Source of the DNA: Aristolochia californica
Taxonomy: Eukaryota; Streptophyta; Magnoliopsida; Piperales; Aristolochiaceae
Assembly (NCBI GenBank): GCA_029961685.1
Contig: JARWKL010000001.1
Span: 51,300,062-51,364,061, forward strand
DNA: 64,000 bases
Reading direction: 5' to 3'
Shown: positions 35,765 to 46,185 of the stretch, piece by piece
How the letters are laid out: each line of letters begins with the position of its first letter
Position numbering within the stretch: position 1 is the first letter of the stretch
Position numbers and translations under genes: made by a program
The notes under the pieces: generated by a model
The model's input: the letters and a program-made list of their open reading frames with translations, nothing else
Told to the model about the DNA's origin: nothing
The model's database searches: none

Positions 35765-36498
35765 GTGCTCTTTTTCCTAATCCGTTCGCCGCACAGGAGA
35801 ATGCTTTTAACCCTTTCTCTTTCTCTGCTTCCCTACCCGAGAGGGATCGCCTGAGCGGACCTCAGGTTCAAGAACCCTTTGCCGCTTTAAACGGTTTCGA
35901 GAAAGAAACAACGCCTGTTCCGAGAGCTTCTTTCTTTAAGCTGCAAGGTGATTTAGCTGCGTCTCTGTGCTCCCAAGAGATTCCGCCCCCTCCGAATCTC
36001 TCTGCTCTTTAACGAATTCCCGAAGATTTCAGATTCGTATCCTTGGTCCGTGCAAACTCTCCAGGAGACGGATTTATTTCACTTTAACAGATACTTGGGA
36101 CAGTTTCATCAGCAAATGTTCTTGAGTTTTTACGACATCGATAATCCCCAAAGCGCTTTCTCCTGTTCTACTCAGAATAGAACTGCAGAGATTGAAAGGC
36201 GAAAGGACGGTCTAACTATCTACCTCTTCGCCTTCATCAATCTGCCCACTTACGTCTCTCTCGTCAAATCAACTTCTTGAGACCTAGCCCCTCGTCAGCA
36301 GAAGAAAATGAAAGAACTACGCTCTCGTTATCTCTGGAGGAATGATTTCTTCTTTTTCTTGAGCACGCCCGGTAAGCGCAGATTAAAAAACCATAAAACC
36401 GGAGCGAAAAAGGGAAGAGAAACACGGAGCGTAGGGGGAGAGAGAGAGCGCAAAGAAAGCAGCAGCAGCGGAAGCAGAAGCGGTTCAGAGATTTATCC

Positions 36499-36530
<32 letters not shown>

Positions 36531-38229
36531 CCTTCGTTTTCTTGTCTTTCTCGCTCGCCTCTTCGGGTTCCAACCTAACCTTGGTTAAGGATATGGAGTC
36601 ACCGACGGGTTGGCTTGGTCAAGACTGAAAAGGCGGTCAGGCCTTCCTCCTCTTCCGCTCATCGTGCGCCATTGTTTCTCCGAGAAGGACGGCGTTTACT
36701 AAAAATTTCCTTGGCGCGTGGAGCCCAGCCCTGTGGTACCGCGCGCGCGCGGGCGACGGCCAACAATCGTCCAAGCGGATAAAACTGTCAACAATAGGGA
36801 GCCCGCAGGTCCTTCATCCTTCTTCTAATTCCTCATTTTTTTATTGTCGGAAGCCCCAGGGAGAGCTCAAGCGTTTTTTAAGACTCGTGTTCGTGCCTCT
36901 GATAGTGTCTACCAATATTACAACCTAAAACGACCAAAACGAAAGAAATCAATTATCTCGGCCATCAGCCACCGTTTCATGTTTGGCACGTTAATGAACT
37001 GTTTCAAGAAAGGTAAATTAAGAAATTGTGAGGGCAAGTTTTGAGTCTCGCACGTCTCTCTGACGACGAATCTACGGCCTCTTCACCCAACATAAATTCC
37101 TCTTATCTTCGTTCATCTTCACAATCATTGCTCTCAAGTACAAGTTTACGCTACTGCTACACGTGTTCTCATGTCCCACCGTCCTTGATTCTTGGATGTT
37201 CTCCGCGTGTTAAGAACATATTTGATCTGGTTATTTGTCTTGCGACTTGAATTGACAAGTCTGCGCCCACCCTGGTTTCCCATTACGAACAAGAACAGAG
37301 CGAAGATTAAAAAAAATGGAAATGCAGGGGACGCGCAGGGCAGCGGAGGTTTCCTGCTACTCCCTGTTTTTCCATCCATGGGACTTTCTGGTTTCCTCTT
37401 TCCAATCCTTTTTCTGCTACACTTCGTATAGGGCCAACCCCAGTCTCTCTAGTAATGAAGCTTGAAGAAAGAGAATCGCGGTGGTGGTCTCCAGTAGTCT
37501 CCACTCTTTCACGGTTTCATGCTAAAATTATAAGATAAAAAGGTGGGTGGGGCTGCGGCCTGCGGGATTTCTTTTCTCACGGTCTCTTTCCCTTCTCTTT
37601 TAGCCACCAAATAACAGTACCTGGTTCTGTAAACCGTCGTACAATGTTTAAAGTTGATTGAAATGTAAATGGACCATCCCTGACATCATGAGAGAAGACC
37701 TTCAAACGGGACCATGCCTTGGCTACCAAATTTTGATGAATCAAACTTCAAAGTCATTGACCATATCTCACACCAGGCCCTCCTTCGGCATGCAAACTGC
37801 TAACCTACCAAGGTTCGGTCAAGGACACCTAATCAATGCAAGGAAATGCCAAGGAGCCAATGTAACTCTAGCAAATGCAGTTGTGGCATCACATCACTCG
37901 ACAAGTTTTGATTTAGATGGCTTTCCAGGGTTACTTCGCCTTCATTTTTACCTCCACAGAGACGAACAAATAAATTACCAACCCCAACAGCATTCAGTAC
38001 CGGATCTCTTGTTATGTTAATGTCGTCGAATATGAAAGCACGTACAGTGCTAAAAGTGGCATAGATGAGTTCTGGTCTTTCTGTACCTTTCTCTTCCTTT
38101 CTCTTTCTTGTTGTCTTAATATTCCTACGTATTTATTGAAGGTTCTCATGGTCTACAATGGAAAGTAATCTACGTAAAAAGGCACAAAAACATTGATGAG
38201 AAAGAAAAAAAAGTGTATAGGCTATTCAG
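35765..38229. other. Upstream region of the phospholipase gene and spacer
   Basis: The first 1 kb is the presumed promoter and 5' leader of the minus-strand phospholipase gene. A GCGCGCGCGC run lies near 36739. A 120-codon plus-strand open frame at 37658-38020 has no recognisable domain. No other gene could be supported. Confidence 0.4.
36500..36531. repeat. CT/GA microsatellite
   Basis: A (CT)n run of about 13-14 units; on the strand of the phospholipase gene it reads GAGAGA and lies about 0.75 kb upstream of its ATG. GA-rich tracts are common in plant leaders and promoters; a role here is inference. Confidence 0.75.
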
Positions 38230-38713
38230 AAGGTCCTCCTCCTTTAAACCATCTCCATGGGGGAGCTTCAGATGTCGTCTTTGCCATAGACACTTATAAA
38301 GCTGTTGGTTCAGATGATTCCCAAGCTATTTTCTTCAAAAAAAAAAGTGTCGGCATTTCCTTCATAATGATCTTCTTGCTCCGATGCAGGCCATTTCTTT
38401 CCTTCTTGAGGTCGGTGAGACACGTATAGTTCTAAATGTTCCTCTCTGCAAATAGTTACAGATTCTGGGCCAATTAGTCTCTGGGCCAATTAGTCTTTGC
38501 AAAGTTATAGTGTCACTTTGCTAAAATCTTAGTAGCACGGCTTGGCAAGGTGATGCAATCTCATATCTCCCCCTAAACAAGGAGTTTTCGTAGAGGACAA
38601 TAGTATCTCAGACAATATTTTGATGGCCCATGAGAGCAACAGTACAAAAGAAAATCAAGGGGAGCTGCTCTCGAGCTTGACATCACCAAAGCTTTTGATA
38701 GAGTTGAAGAGCC
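38230..38713 (+). mobile_element. L1-type LINE reverse transcriptase fragment 1
   Basis: Frames read VFAIDTYKAVGSDDSQAIFF (equivalent to the LINE motif ...NKAPGPDGF...FFK), LGPISLCKVI (equivalent to RPISLCNV), AKILVARLGKVM, QGVFVEDNSISDNILMAHES (equivalent to QGAFVKGR.I.DNILLAHE) and LELDITKAFDRVE. These are the N-terminal RT blocks of a plant L1-type non-LTR retrotransposon. Several frameshifts are present. It stops at the Copia C 3' LTR, after the DRVE motif. The downstream RT blocks of an L1 element appear at 50790. Confidence 0.8.
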
Positions 38714-41190
38714 AACTTTGACCCAGTCGAAAATAATACTTCACTTTCAATTTTGATTTCTCATTCAAATCATTGGCTTAAATAGCTATTTTACAGAATA
38801 TAAATGGAAGAATTATGAGTGATTAATAGGATTAAACAATCACCGGATTTACAGAATATTTACATGATTTCTCCATAAGGGAAGAAAACTTAACACACCC
38901 CCTCAAGTTGGTGCATAGATATCAATCATGCCCAACTTGTCAAGACATTTGTTAAAAGCTCGGTAGCCTTGGTTATTCCCCTGTATTCAGCTTCAGCTGA
39001 CGATCTAGCCACCACTTCTTGTTTCTTACTTCTCCAAGTGACCAAATTTCCACCTACAAATGTAAAGTATCCAGATGTAGACCGTCGATCTTCTATTGAC
39101 CTAGCCCAATCGGCATCGGTATAACCTTCAATTATCAAGTCACCTCCCTTTTTAAATAAAATTCCTTTCCCTGGAGATGATTTCAAGTAGCGTAGGATAC
39201 GGTTGACGGCATTCAGATGTTCTTTACTTGGAGAGTGCATAAATTGACTAACCACACTTAGTACATAAGCTAAGTCTGGTCGAGCATGTGCAAGATACAT
39301 TAACCTCCCAACTAGTCTCTGATAACGCTCCTTGTTAGCAGGGACTTGACCTGAATGTGTTCCCAGTTTCAGATTTTCTTCCATAGGAATACTGACTGGA
39401 CTACATGCTGTCATACCAGTTTCCTTCAATAAATCTAAAGCACATTTTTGTTGAGATAGAAAAATTCCTTCCTTGGATCTGGACACTTCAATGCCAAGAA
39501 AATATTTTAAGTAGCCAAGATCCTTCATTTCAAATTCTCTAGCAAGACGACTTTTGTAATGATTTCTTGTCTTCCGGATCATTCCCTGTTACTATCATAT
39601 CATCAACATATACAATAAGAGTTGTGATGGCCTCCTTGTTATATTTCAGGAAGAGAGTATGATCTGAGTTGCTTTGCTTGTATCCGATAGATTTCATAAA
39701 ACTCATGAACCTTCCAAACCACACCCTCGGGGACTGCTTCAAACCATATAGGGATTTCCTCAGTTTACATACTTGTTTGCATCCTTTGTTTTGCATAATG
39801 CATCCAGGAGGTAATTCCATATATACTTCTTCTTGGAAATCTCCGTGCAAAAATGCCTTTTTTACATCAAACTGATATAAGGGCCAGTCAAGATTCACAG
39901 CCAGTGATAGTAGAATCCGAACAGTGTTGATTTTGGTCATTGGTGCGAATGTCTCCATATAATCGATCCCGTAGGTTTGAGTATATCCTGTGGCGACAAG
40001 CCTTGCTTTGAACCTTTCAATGGTGTCATCGGCTTTATATTTAATGGTAAATACCCACCTGCATCCAACTGGTGTATTTCCTATAGGTAGTTCAACCACT
40101 TCCCATGTTTAATTCTTTTGGAGGGACCTCATTTCTTCATTCATGGCTTCTTTCCATTTAGGATCTTTCAAGGCTTCTTGCACACTATTAGGAATAGATA
40201 TAGCAGATAATTGATTCACAAATACTTCATTTTCCTTTGACAATCTATGATAAGACACACAATTATGCATGGGATACTGAGATTTAGAGGTGAGAAGAGG
40301 TTCATAATTGACTCTAGGTTTTCCTCTTGTGGTTCGATGAGGTAGTACTCTTAATTGAGTTTCGGAACTTACCTGAGGTTCAGACAAGGACTCAGACTTA
40401 GAAGGCAATTGATCCATTGGTACATTATGAAGGGGGGAAGATGGCGGCTGAGACTCTGGTTGCTTCACTTCCATCTGGTCTTGTCTTTCTCCATCCTGTG
40501 AATCATGTTCATTTGTATCATTTTGATGTCCACAGCTGTAATCGGAATATTGACCACTTGTAGTATCCAAGATATCCAAATGATGATTAAGGGTCTTCAA
40601 TTCAATCCTGTTCTCCCCCTGTATTGAAGACTCGGGAGTAGAATAATACATGTTTTCTTCATGAAATACTACATCAAGAGTAACATACAATTTGCGAGAT
40701 GGAGGATGATAACAACGATAACCTTTCTGATGTTGAGCATAACCAACAAAAACACACTTGAGAGTTCGGGGTTCCAATTTATGTCTCAATGACTTATGGA
40801 GGTGAACAAAGGCTACACACCCAAAAACTTTAGGTGGCAGATTTGGCACAGTAAGTGAACTTATAGTTTTATGAAGAACACTCAAGGGAGTCTGAAATTG
40901 TAACACACTCGAGGGTATTCGATTGATAGGTAAGTTGCAGTTGTGATGGCTTCACCCCAGTAACTTGCCGACATATGAGCTTCAAACAAGGAAGCACGAA
41001 CAACCTCAAGAAGGTGGCTGTTCTTTCGCTCTGTAACCCCATTTTGCTGAGGGGTGTACAGACAAGTAGTTTGATGAGTAATACCATGATCATCTAGATA
41101 TTCTTTGAAACTTTGATTCACAAATTCTCCACCATTGTCACTTCGAAGAGTTCGTATTGTAGAATGATACTGAGTGACTATCATTCTGTG
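38713..41190 (-). mobile_element. Copia retrotransposon C, 5'-truncated
   Basis: Minus-strand order: integrase, RT, RNase H, polypurine tract (plus strand CACCCCCTCAAG at 38896) and a 3' LTR of about 190 bp. The LTR begins on the minus strand with TGTTAAGTTTTCTTCCC at 38895; its far end is uncertain (38705-38727) because it merges with LINE sequence. The 5' LTR, gag and protease are missing; the element is cut at about 41190 where a different LTR begins. Confidence 0.85.
38926..41184 (-). pseudogene. Decayed Copia C integrase-RT-RNase H
   Basis: Integrase core (41184-40882) reads LRSDNGGEFVNQ and CLYTPQQNGVTERKN. The C-terminal part (40906-40109) has PPKVFGCVAFVH and GYAQHQKGYRCY. Reverse transcriptase (40099-39539) has VGCRWVFTIKYKADD, YGLKQSPRVW and YVDDMI. 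RNase H (39582-38926) has KDLGYLKYFLGIEV, YTDADWA and SSAEAEYR. After AEAEYRGIT the frame jumps to KATELLTNVL, the end of the usual ORF, so the RNase H C-terminal half is deleted. A stop between the integrase tail and RT (near 40109) and a frameshift near 39560 break the reading frame. The long open segments suggest it is younger than Copia A or B. Confidence 0.9.
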
Positions 41191-41472
41191 AAATTGTTTG
41201 AATCAACCTTTATATTTGGGGCGCTGTTAGTAGGGTATTATTCATCGTCGAGGAGAATCATTAGTTGTGTCTGTGAAAGGTTAGATAAGCGATTTTTCTT
41301 ATAAACTATTTCATCTTCGTAGTGGATTACTACAGTGGCAAAAGACAGGACTTAGTCTCACCTTGACGCGAACCTGTATAAATCTTGTTGTCTTTCTTCG
41401 TGCTTGTTTTTCTTCTACATTTATTATTATTGTTCTCGCTAGTATAGATTTAGGGTGTCTAATTCCTAACAA
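41190..41472 (-). repeat. LTR fragment related to the solo LTR at 25699
   Basis: On the minus strand it starts TGTTAGGAATTAGACACC at 41472 and matches the solo LTR in GACAACAAGATTTATA, GGTTCGC and GTCAAGGTGAGACTA, then AGTAATCCACTACGAAGATG. It is about 280 bp, against 469 bp for the solo LTR, so its 3' part is missing. Its left end forms the truncation point of Copia C. Confidence 0.75.
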
Positions 41473-41815
41473 ACACCTCCCTTATCAGCAACCTACACCC
41501 ATCCTCCCCACCTGCTTCCCCTCCCCTCCCTGTGTTATTGTCACCAAATCCAAGAACAACATTCACAAGCCCAATGAAAAACTAAACCTCAAAGCCCAGT
41601 TTCCTACATCTGTCGAATGTGAACCCACAACCGTGATTCAAGCTCTCACCAATCCCAAATGGTATCAAGCTATGTCATTTAAGTATGATACTCTTGTTCG
41701 GAACGGGACATGGGAACTTGTTCCCTCAGATCACTCGCATATTATGGTTGGTTGTAAATGGATTTTTCGTACTAAATATCTATATGATGGCTCTATTGAT
41801 AGGTAAAAGGTTTGC
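41473..41815 (+). mobile_element. Copia RT-start fragment
   Basis: The plus strand reads VTKSKNNIHKPNEKLNLKAQ, then EPTTVIQALTNPKWYQAMSF, YDTLVRNGTWELVP, VGCKWIFRTKY and DGSIDR, followed by decayed LIAKGFH. This is the hinge and start of a Copia reverse transcriptase, in the opposite orientation to the flanking LTR and to the fragment that follows. Confidence 0.8.
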
Positions 41816-41839
41816 TTAATTGCCAAGGGGTTTCATGTA

Positions 41840-42470
41840 ACGTGATAAAAAATAACATAATTTTTTAAATAATTAATAGAATAAATAGGAGAGGTCCAGA
41901 CATCCGAGAAAATAATGTCAAGAGGGGAAGAAGAGACAAGAGAGGAGTGGGAGAATGGTAATTTGTGACTCTTGTTGCATTGACAAAAATTGCAATCGAA
42001 AGTAAAATTCAGAGGATAAGATCAATTTAATTGAAAAATAGAAACAATGTGCCTTAGAACTCGAGAGGACGAATAACCTAAGAGATGATGCCATGTAGAC
42101 AAAGTGGTATTGACACTAGAAAAGTCTATTAACTGTGAAGACTGGGTTGAGGACGATGGCCACTCGTACACACCATTTATGATAGGTGTTATCTTTGAAA
42201 TTACGGATGATTGTTATCCGTTATCTCTACTATGCCTCTACAAGATGGAGCTCTGAGAGGAGAGTCCAATCTTAGTCTTCAAAAAGATGAAGTGTGTTCG
42301 TGAAAGCGGTTTGGTGAGAGCATCTGCTAATTAATCAGCAGAGGAGACATGAATAACCCGAAGAGTGTCCAGGTGAGAACTTCCTTGTCGGTAGTTTCTG
42401 CAATGAGGAGGGGTTTTAAGGGTGGAACCTCACCACGTTTGTTGCGCTTTTGGAAATGTTGATGAAGAGT
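41840..42470 (-). mobile_element. Copia X family fragment (pre-integrase and 3' end)
   Basis: From about 42190 down to 41840 the minus strand matches the pre-integrase/integrase part of the element at 44802-50546 (CQCNKSHKLPFSHSSLVSSS, DVWTSPIYSI). From about 42450 to 42240 it matches the RNase H tail and polypurine region of the same family (compare 45310-45470). The two are joined out of order, so this is a rearranged remnant. Confidence 0.7.
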
Positions 42471-42507
42471 GTGAGCATTTCCAAAAATTGCATAAGCCTA
42501 GGAGAGC

Positions 42508-42855
42508 TTAATTGCATAGGCAACACAATCTAAAATCTATATAAGTACAAAACATTTCAATTTTCTCTTTGTTGAGAATTATTCCAACAGTTTTTAAAGC
42601 TTCCAAAACTTGTAGTAATTGTTTTGTATGTTGTTCTCTTGTTTCTGAAAAAATTAATATGTCATCAACATATACAATACAGAATTTAAAGAATGGTTTC
42701 AGGATATCATCAATTCTTCTTTGGAAAATATTAGGAGCTTGTTTTAACCCAAAGGGCATAACAAGTCATTCATAATGTCCTGATGGACAACTAAATGCAA
42801 TAAATGGAATGGCGCATTCTGTGAGATGAATTTGCCAAAAACTTGTGAAAGGCAG
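42508..42855 (-). pseudogene. Endogenous pararetrovirus-like RT fragment
   Basis: The minus strand carries a reverse transcriptase piece with a decayed FWQI-type block, AFSCPSGHYE, MPFGLKQAPNIFQRR, and YVDDILIFS as catalytic box. The combination SCP-GHYE-(W)LVMPFGLK-AP-IFQR is typical of Caulimoviridae rather than of the Copia elements around it or of plant gypsy elements. Only about 115 codons remain; the frame is shifted and stopped upstream of MPFGLK. Movement, coat and protease regions are absent. It is an old integrated relic without coding capacity. A divergent gypsy origin is the alternative. Confidence 0.65.
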
Positions 42856-43229
42856 CGGCAATGGTAGCGACCAGGGCAGATCAAATCGGAGAGAGTGCAT
42901 CTGATAACTGAAGGGATTATGCTAATCCCCTATCATGCCCCCTCAAGATAGGTAACGGTTAGAGAGGTTAATCTTGTCTCATAACAATTGAAACTGTGAA
43001 CTTTGCACTGGCTTTGCAAAAAGATTTGTTTCGAGGATTCTGGAAGCAAAAGGATGGAAAGAGTAGTGACACTGGTAGCAATTGGGGTGGATAGAACTAG
43101 AGAGAGCGCATAATCTGGTGATGAGATGTGTTTCGAGGATTTTTTCTTCTTTTTTTTTGCCAGCGTTTGGAGCCATCAATGTTCCCAAGGCACACTAGGC
43201 GAGACATAAGCTCAGAGGATGAAATTAAT
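42856..43229. other. Unassigned, LTR-junction-like spacer
   Basis: Near 42925-42950 the minus strand reads CTTGAGGGGGCATGATAGGG, like a polypurine tract followed by an LTR start TGATAGG. Two diverged stretches containing AGAGAGNGCAT (near 42890 and 43100) may be pieces of one LTR family. No coding domain was recognised. Confidence 0.35.
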
Positions 43230-43256
43230 CCCCCCCCCCCCCCCCCCCCCCCCCCC
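43230..43256. repeat. 27-base C homopolymer
   Basis: An uninterrupted run of 27 C residues between ATTAAT and ACATGTG. It is one of three such runs in the window (see 47948 and 57476). It may be real or an assembly/consensus artefact. Confidence 0.85.
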
Positions 43257-43419
43257 ACATGTGAAAAAAAAGGGCACCCGGCCCTCAACTCTGCTTCGAT
43301 GGTCTTCCAACTCATCAATAGGAACTTATTCTCTCCTTATCGTCTCAGTTTGTTCTCATCACTGATGGTCAACCACAACCCCGAACCTACTTTGGATGCT
43401 GCCAATGGTGTTGCGAACA

Positions 43420-44545
43420 AGGACACACTATTCCATAGTGTCCTGTCTTTCATCAGATATATCCATAATTGTCACCACCGCCAACTTCTCACCCAACTCA
43501 ATTGCAACCACGCCCTTTGGCACAATCGCAACCACGATCATATCTTGCGACCACTACCTCTTCTGTTGACTCTACTTGGCTCCTAGATAGTGACGCATCA
43601 CACCATATTACATCCGACTTGAGTAATCTCTCTATTCACACTCCTTACGACGGTATTGATTACATTTTTATTGGTGATGGCATGGGTCTCCATAATACTC
43701 GGGTTTCAAATCTCTCACTACACCCTCTCGCACATTTTCCTTAAATAATATTCTTTATATTCTTACTATACAAACGAATCTTATTTCTATCCCTCAGTAT
43801 TGTCAATCTAATCATACTTCCATTGAATTTTTACCTACATTTATTCGCACGGAAGCAACACTTTTGTAGGGTTGAACTAAGAATGGTGTGTACGAGTGGC
43901 CGTCATCCTTAGCCTAGCTTTCACCATTAGTAGCATTTTCCAGTGTCAAGACACTTCGTCTGCATGGCATCATCACTTCGGTCATTCGTCCTCTCCAATT
44001 CTAAGGCACATTGTTTCTACTTTTCAATTAGATTTTATCACATCATCTGAATTTCAATTTCAATTGTAATTCTTGCCAATGCAATAAGAGCCACAAATTA
44101 CCATTCTCACACTCCTCACTTTACATTATTTTCTCGGATGTCTGAACCTCTCCTATTTATTTTATTGATGATTTCAAATATTATGTTACTTTTGTTGATT
44201 ACTTCACAAAGTATATCTTGTTGTACCTTCTCAAACAAAAATCATATGTGTTTAATACATTTGTTTGGTTTAAATATCTTGTTGAAAACTTCTTTAGAAA
44301 ACGAATTAAACCCTAAACCCTAAATGAATTAAAACACTCATTGGCAACCAATGACATTTCTCATCTCACATCCCCTCCACATACACGTGAACAAAATGGG
44401 TATTCCAAACGACGACATTGTCATATTGTCGAAACAAGTTTGTCTCTTCTCTCACATGCTTCCATACCTCTATTTTATTGGTCATATGGTTTCTCCATTG
44501 TTATCTATCTCATCAAAGATCTACCTACTCCCACACCTAATCGGG
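43420..44545 (+). mobile_element. Copia X family, plus-strand fragment (protease to integrase)
   Basis: The order is protease with WLLDSDASHHIT (catalytic triplet DSG changed to DSD), a conserved LSNLSIHTPYDG block, LISIPQYCQSNHTSIEF, GVYEWPSS, NSCQCNKSHKLPFSHSS and integrase YYVTFVDYFTKYI. It continues with YLVENFFRKRIK, then SHLTSPPHTREQNGYSKRRH and LSHASIPLFYWS, ending at LPTPT near 44535. Between FFRKRIK and LKHSLATN the conserved DNGGEY block is replaced by a telomere-like sequence. Stops and frameshifts abound. It is the same family as the minus-strand element that begins 260 bp further on. Confidence 0.82.
44311..44324 (+). repeat. Telomere-motif pair (CCCTAAA)2
   Basis: CCCTAAACCCTAAA lies at an internal break of the Copia integrase and is flanked by GAATTAAA on both sides. 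Two units are too few to be a telomere; the likely origin is filler DNA at a repaired break. Confidence 0.6.
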
Positions 44546-44801
44546 GAGAGTCTGGTGCGACACCGACGGGAATCTTAGGGAGCGGTTGGCATGGTTGTCA
44601 ACAGGCTGCAGCTTCGACGAAAATTTCACAAGAAAATTGAGAGGGATTTAGAGATACAAAGATGGAGAAGGGGAGAGAAATGCACCAGGTATCGACGACG
44701 ACAATGGCAACAATGATGACAGTGAGGAAGAATGACCCTTAGTGGTGTGGCCTTCGCGACAACAAAGAGGAGGGAGACGAGCACTGTTTGACACTCAGGA
44801 A
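44546..44801. other. Probable leader segment of an interrupted Copia D
   Basis: No coding domain was recognised. By position it could be the continuation of the element whose 5' LTR and primer site lie at 50618-50771, interrupted by the insertion of Copia X at 44802-50546. This is an inference from nesting order only. Confidence 0.3.
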
Positions 44802-44839
44802 ATATAGGAGAAGATAAAAGAATAATTTCTCGATGATAT

Positions 44840-45197
44840 TGTTATGGTCTTGGGTTAAATACCTATGTCTTTCGCTCCTAACAAGCCGGTCTTTTGGGTA
44901 GTATTGGCTAGGTGCTTAACATTTGGTATCAGAGCGGGCTCCCACGTCGCGAGTTCGAATCCCGGAGGGGGCGACCTAGAGGCTAGTTTAAAATTATTGG
45001 TAGGTCGTAGGAACTTAACCTGGGTCCAGCCAGTGTCGCAAGAGTGGGCCATCGCTAGAGTAGGTCGTCGCTAGAGTAGACTGTCGTGGTCCTCGGCTCA
45101 CGAAGGTGGGGTGTGATGTTATGGTCCTGGGTTAAGTACCTATGTCTTCCACTTCTAATAGGCCAGTCTTTGGGTAATATTGGCTAGGTTTTTAACA
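44840..45197 (+). mobile_element. TRIM element with perfect 5-bp target duplication
   Basis: A 358-bp miniature LTR retrotransposon. LTRs of 82 bp (44840-44921) and 81 bp (45117-45197) both begin TGTTATGGTC and end TTAACA. The primer-binding site TGGTATCAGAGC is at 44924-44935 and a purine-rich GAAGGTGGGGTGTGA precedes the second LTR. GATAT flanks both ends (44835-44839 and 45198-45202). The homologous site without the insert is visible in the other LTR of the host Copia near 50390-50410 (CCGATGATATTACTTTCATT). There is no coding capacity. Confidence 0.95.
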
Positions 45198-45461
45198 GAT
45201 ATTACTTTCATTGATATATGTAATTATCGTTTACAAAATAATAAAAGGATTTACATGATTGTAGAGTTACAAGTTGAGACAATCTCAACTTCTCTTATTT
45301 TTATCATCTTGATCTCTATCATGCCTCCGCAAGATGAAGCTCCGAGAGGAGATTCCAATCTTGGTCTTCAACAGGAAAAAGTGTGTTCGGGGAAGCGATT
45401 TAGTAAGAGCATTTGCTAATTGATCAGCAGATGATACATGAGTCACCCGAAGAGCACCACT

Positions 45462-45968
45462 CTAAACGTATTCTCGAATGAAGTGATAATCCAAAGTTAC
45501 ATGTTTCATTCGCGAGTGAAAAACTGGATTGGAGCATAAATTGATAGCACCTATGTTGTCACAATAAAAAACCAGTTGTTGTGGAAGAAAAACACCAAGG
45601 TCGATGAGAAGAGAGCAAATCCAGTGAATCTCAGCTGCAGTGGTTACAACAGATTGATATTCCGCCTCGGTAGAGGATCGAGCCACAGTCCGTTGCTTCT
45701 TAGAACTCCAAGAGATAGGATTGCGACCAAGGTAAACATTATAGGCACCGGTTGAAGTGAAATCATCTTTGTTACCTGTCCAATCAGCATCAGAGAACGC
45801 ATGAAGGGACAAAGAAGATTGTCGATGTAAGACGATACCATGATCCAGAGTCCTACAGAGATATCGTAAAAAATGTTTGACAACATCCCAATGATCAGTA
45901 GTGGGGCAATACATAAACTGAGATAAAGTATTTACCACATAAGCAATGGCAGGGTGAGTGAGAGACAA
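45462..45968 (-). pseudogene. Copia X RNase H fragment
   Basis: Reads HPAIAYVVNTLSQFM, FSDADWTGNKDD, WSSKKQRTVARSSTEAEYQS, FYCDNIGAINL and KHVTLDYHFIRE, an almost complete Copia RNase H of about 168 codons. It is followed by a stop and the polypurine region at 45310-45460. The RT C-terminus upstream (46029-46190) retains AYFFGIEVVPHSQGLLLSQ. Confidence 0.88.
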
Positions 45969-46185
45969 ATATTGTAGACTTCCAACAACTGTTCGATATT
46001 CAGATGTATCAGAGAGTGTCGTGCCAGACTAAAGTGTGAGTGTAGATGATGTGGCAAGGGGTGTAGCGACAAGCTTTGCATTGGTCATGCATGTGCGAGC
46101 AAGGAAATCACAAATATACCAGCGTTGAGACAAAAGAAGACCTTGAGAATGAGGAACAACTTCAATACCAAAAAAATAAGCCAAG

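Noticed and set aside
37658..38020. A 120-codon plus-strand open frame as a gene
   Set aside because: No recognised domain, no repeat in the window and an AT-biased codon pattern; kept as spacer.
43128..43586. A 152-codon frame running through the poly-C tract
   Set aside because: It is held open by the homopolymer (poly-proline) and joins unrelated repeat fragments.
44311..44324. An interstitial telomere array
   Set aside because: Only two CCCTAAA units are present, better explained as repair filler.
44924..44975. A tRNA gene at the TGGTATCAGAGC ... GTTCGAATCCC segment
   Set aside because: No acceptor or anticodon stem can be formed; the first part is a primer-binding site between TRIM LTRs.
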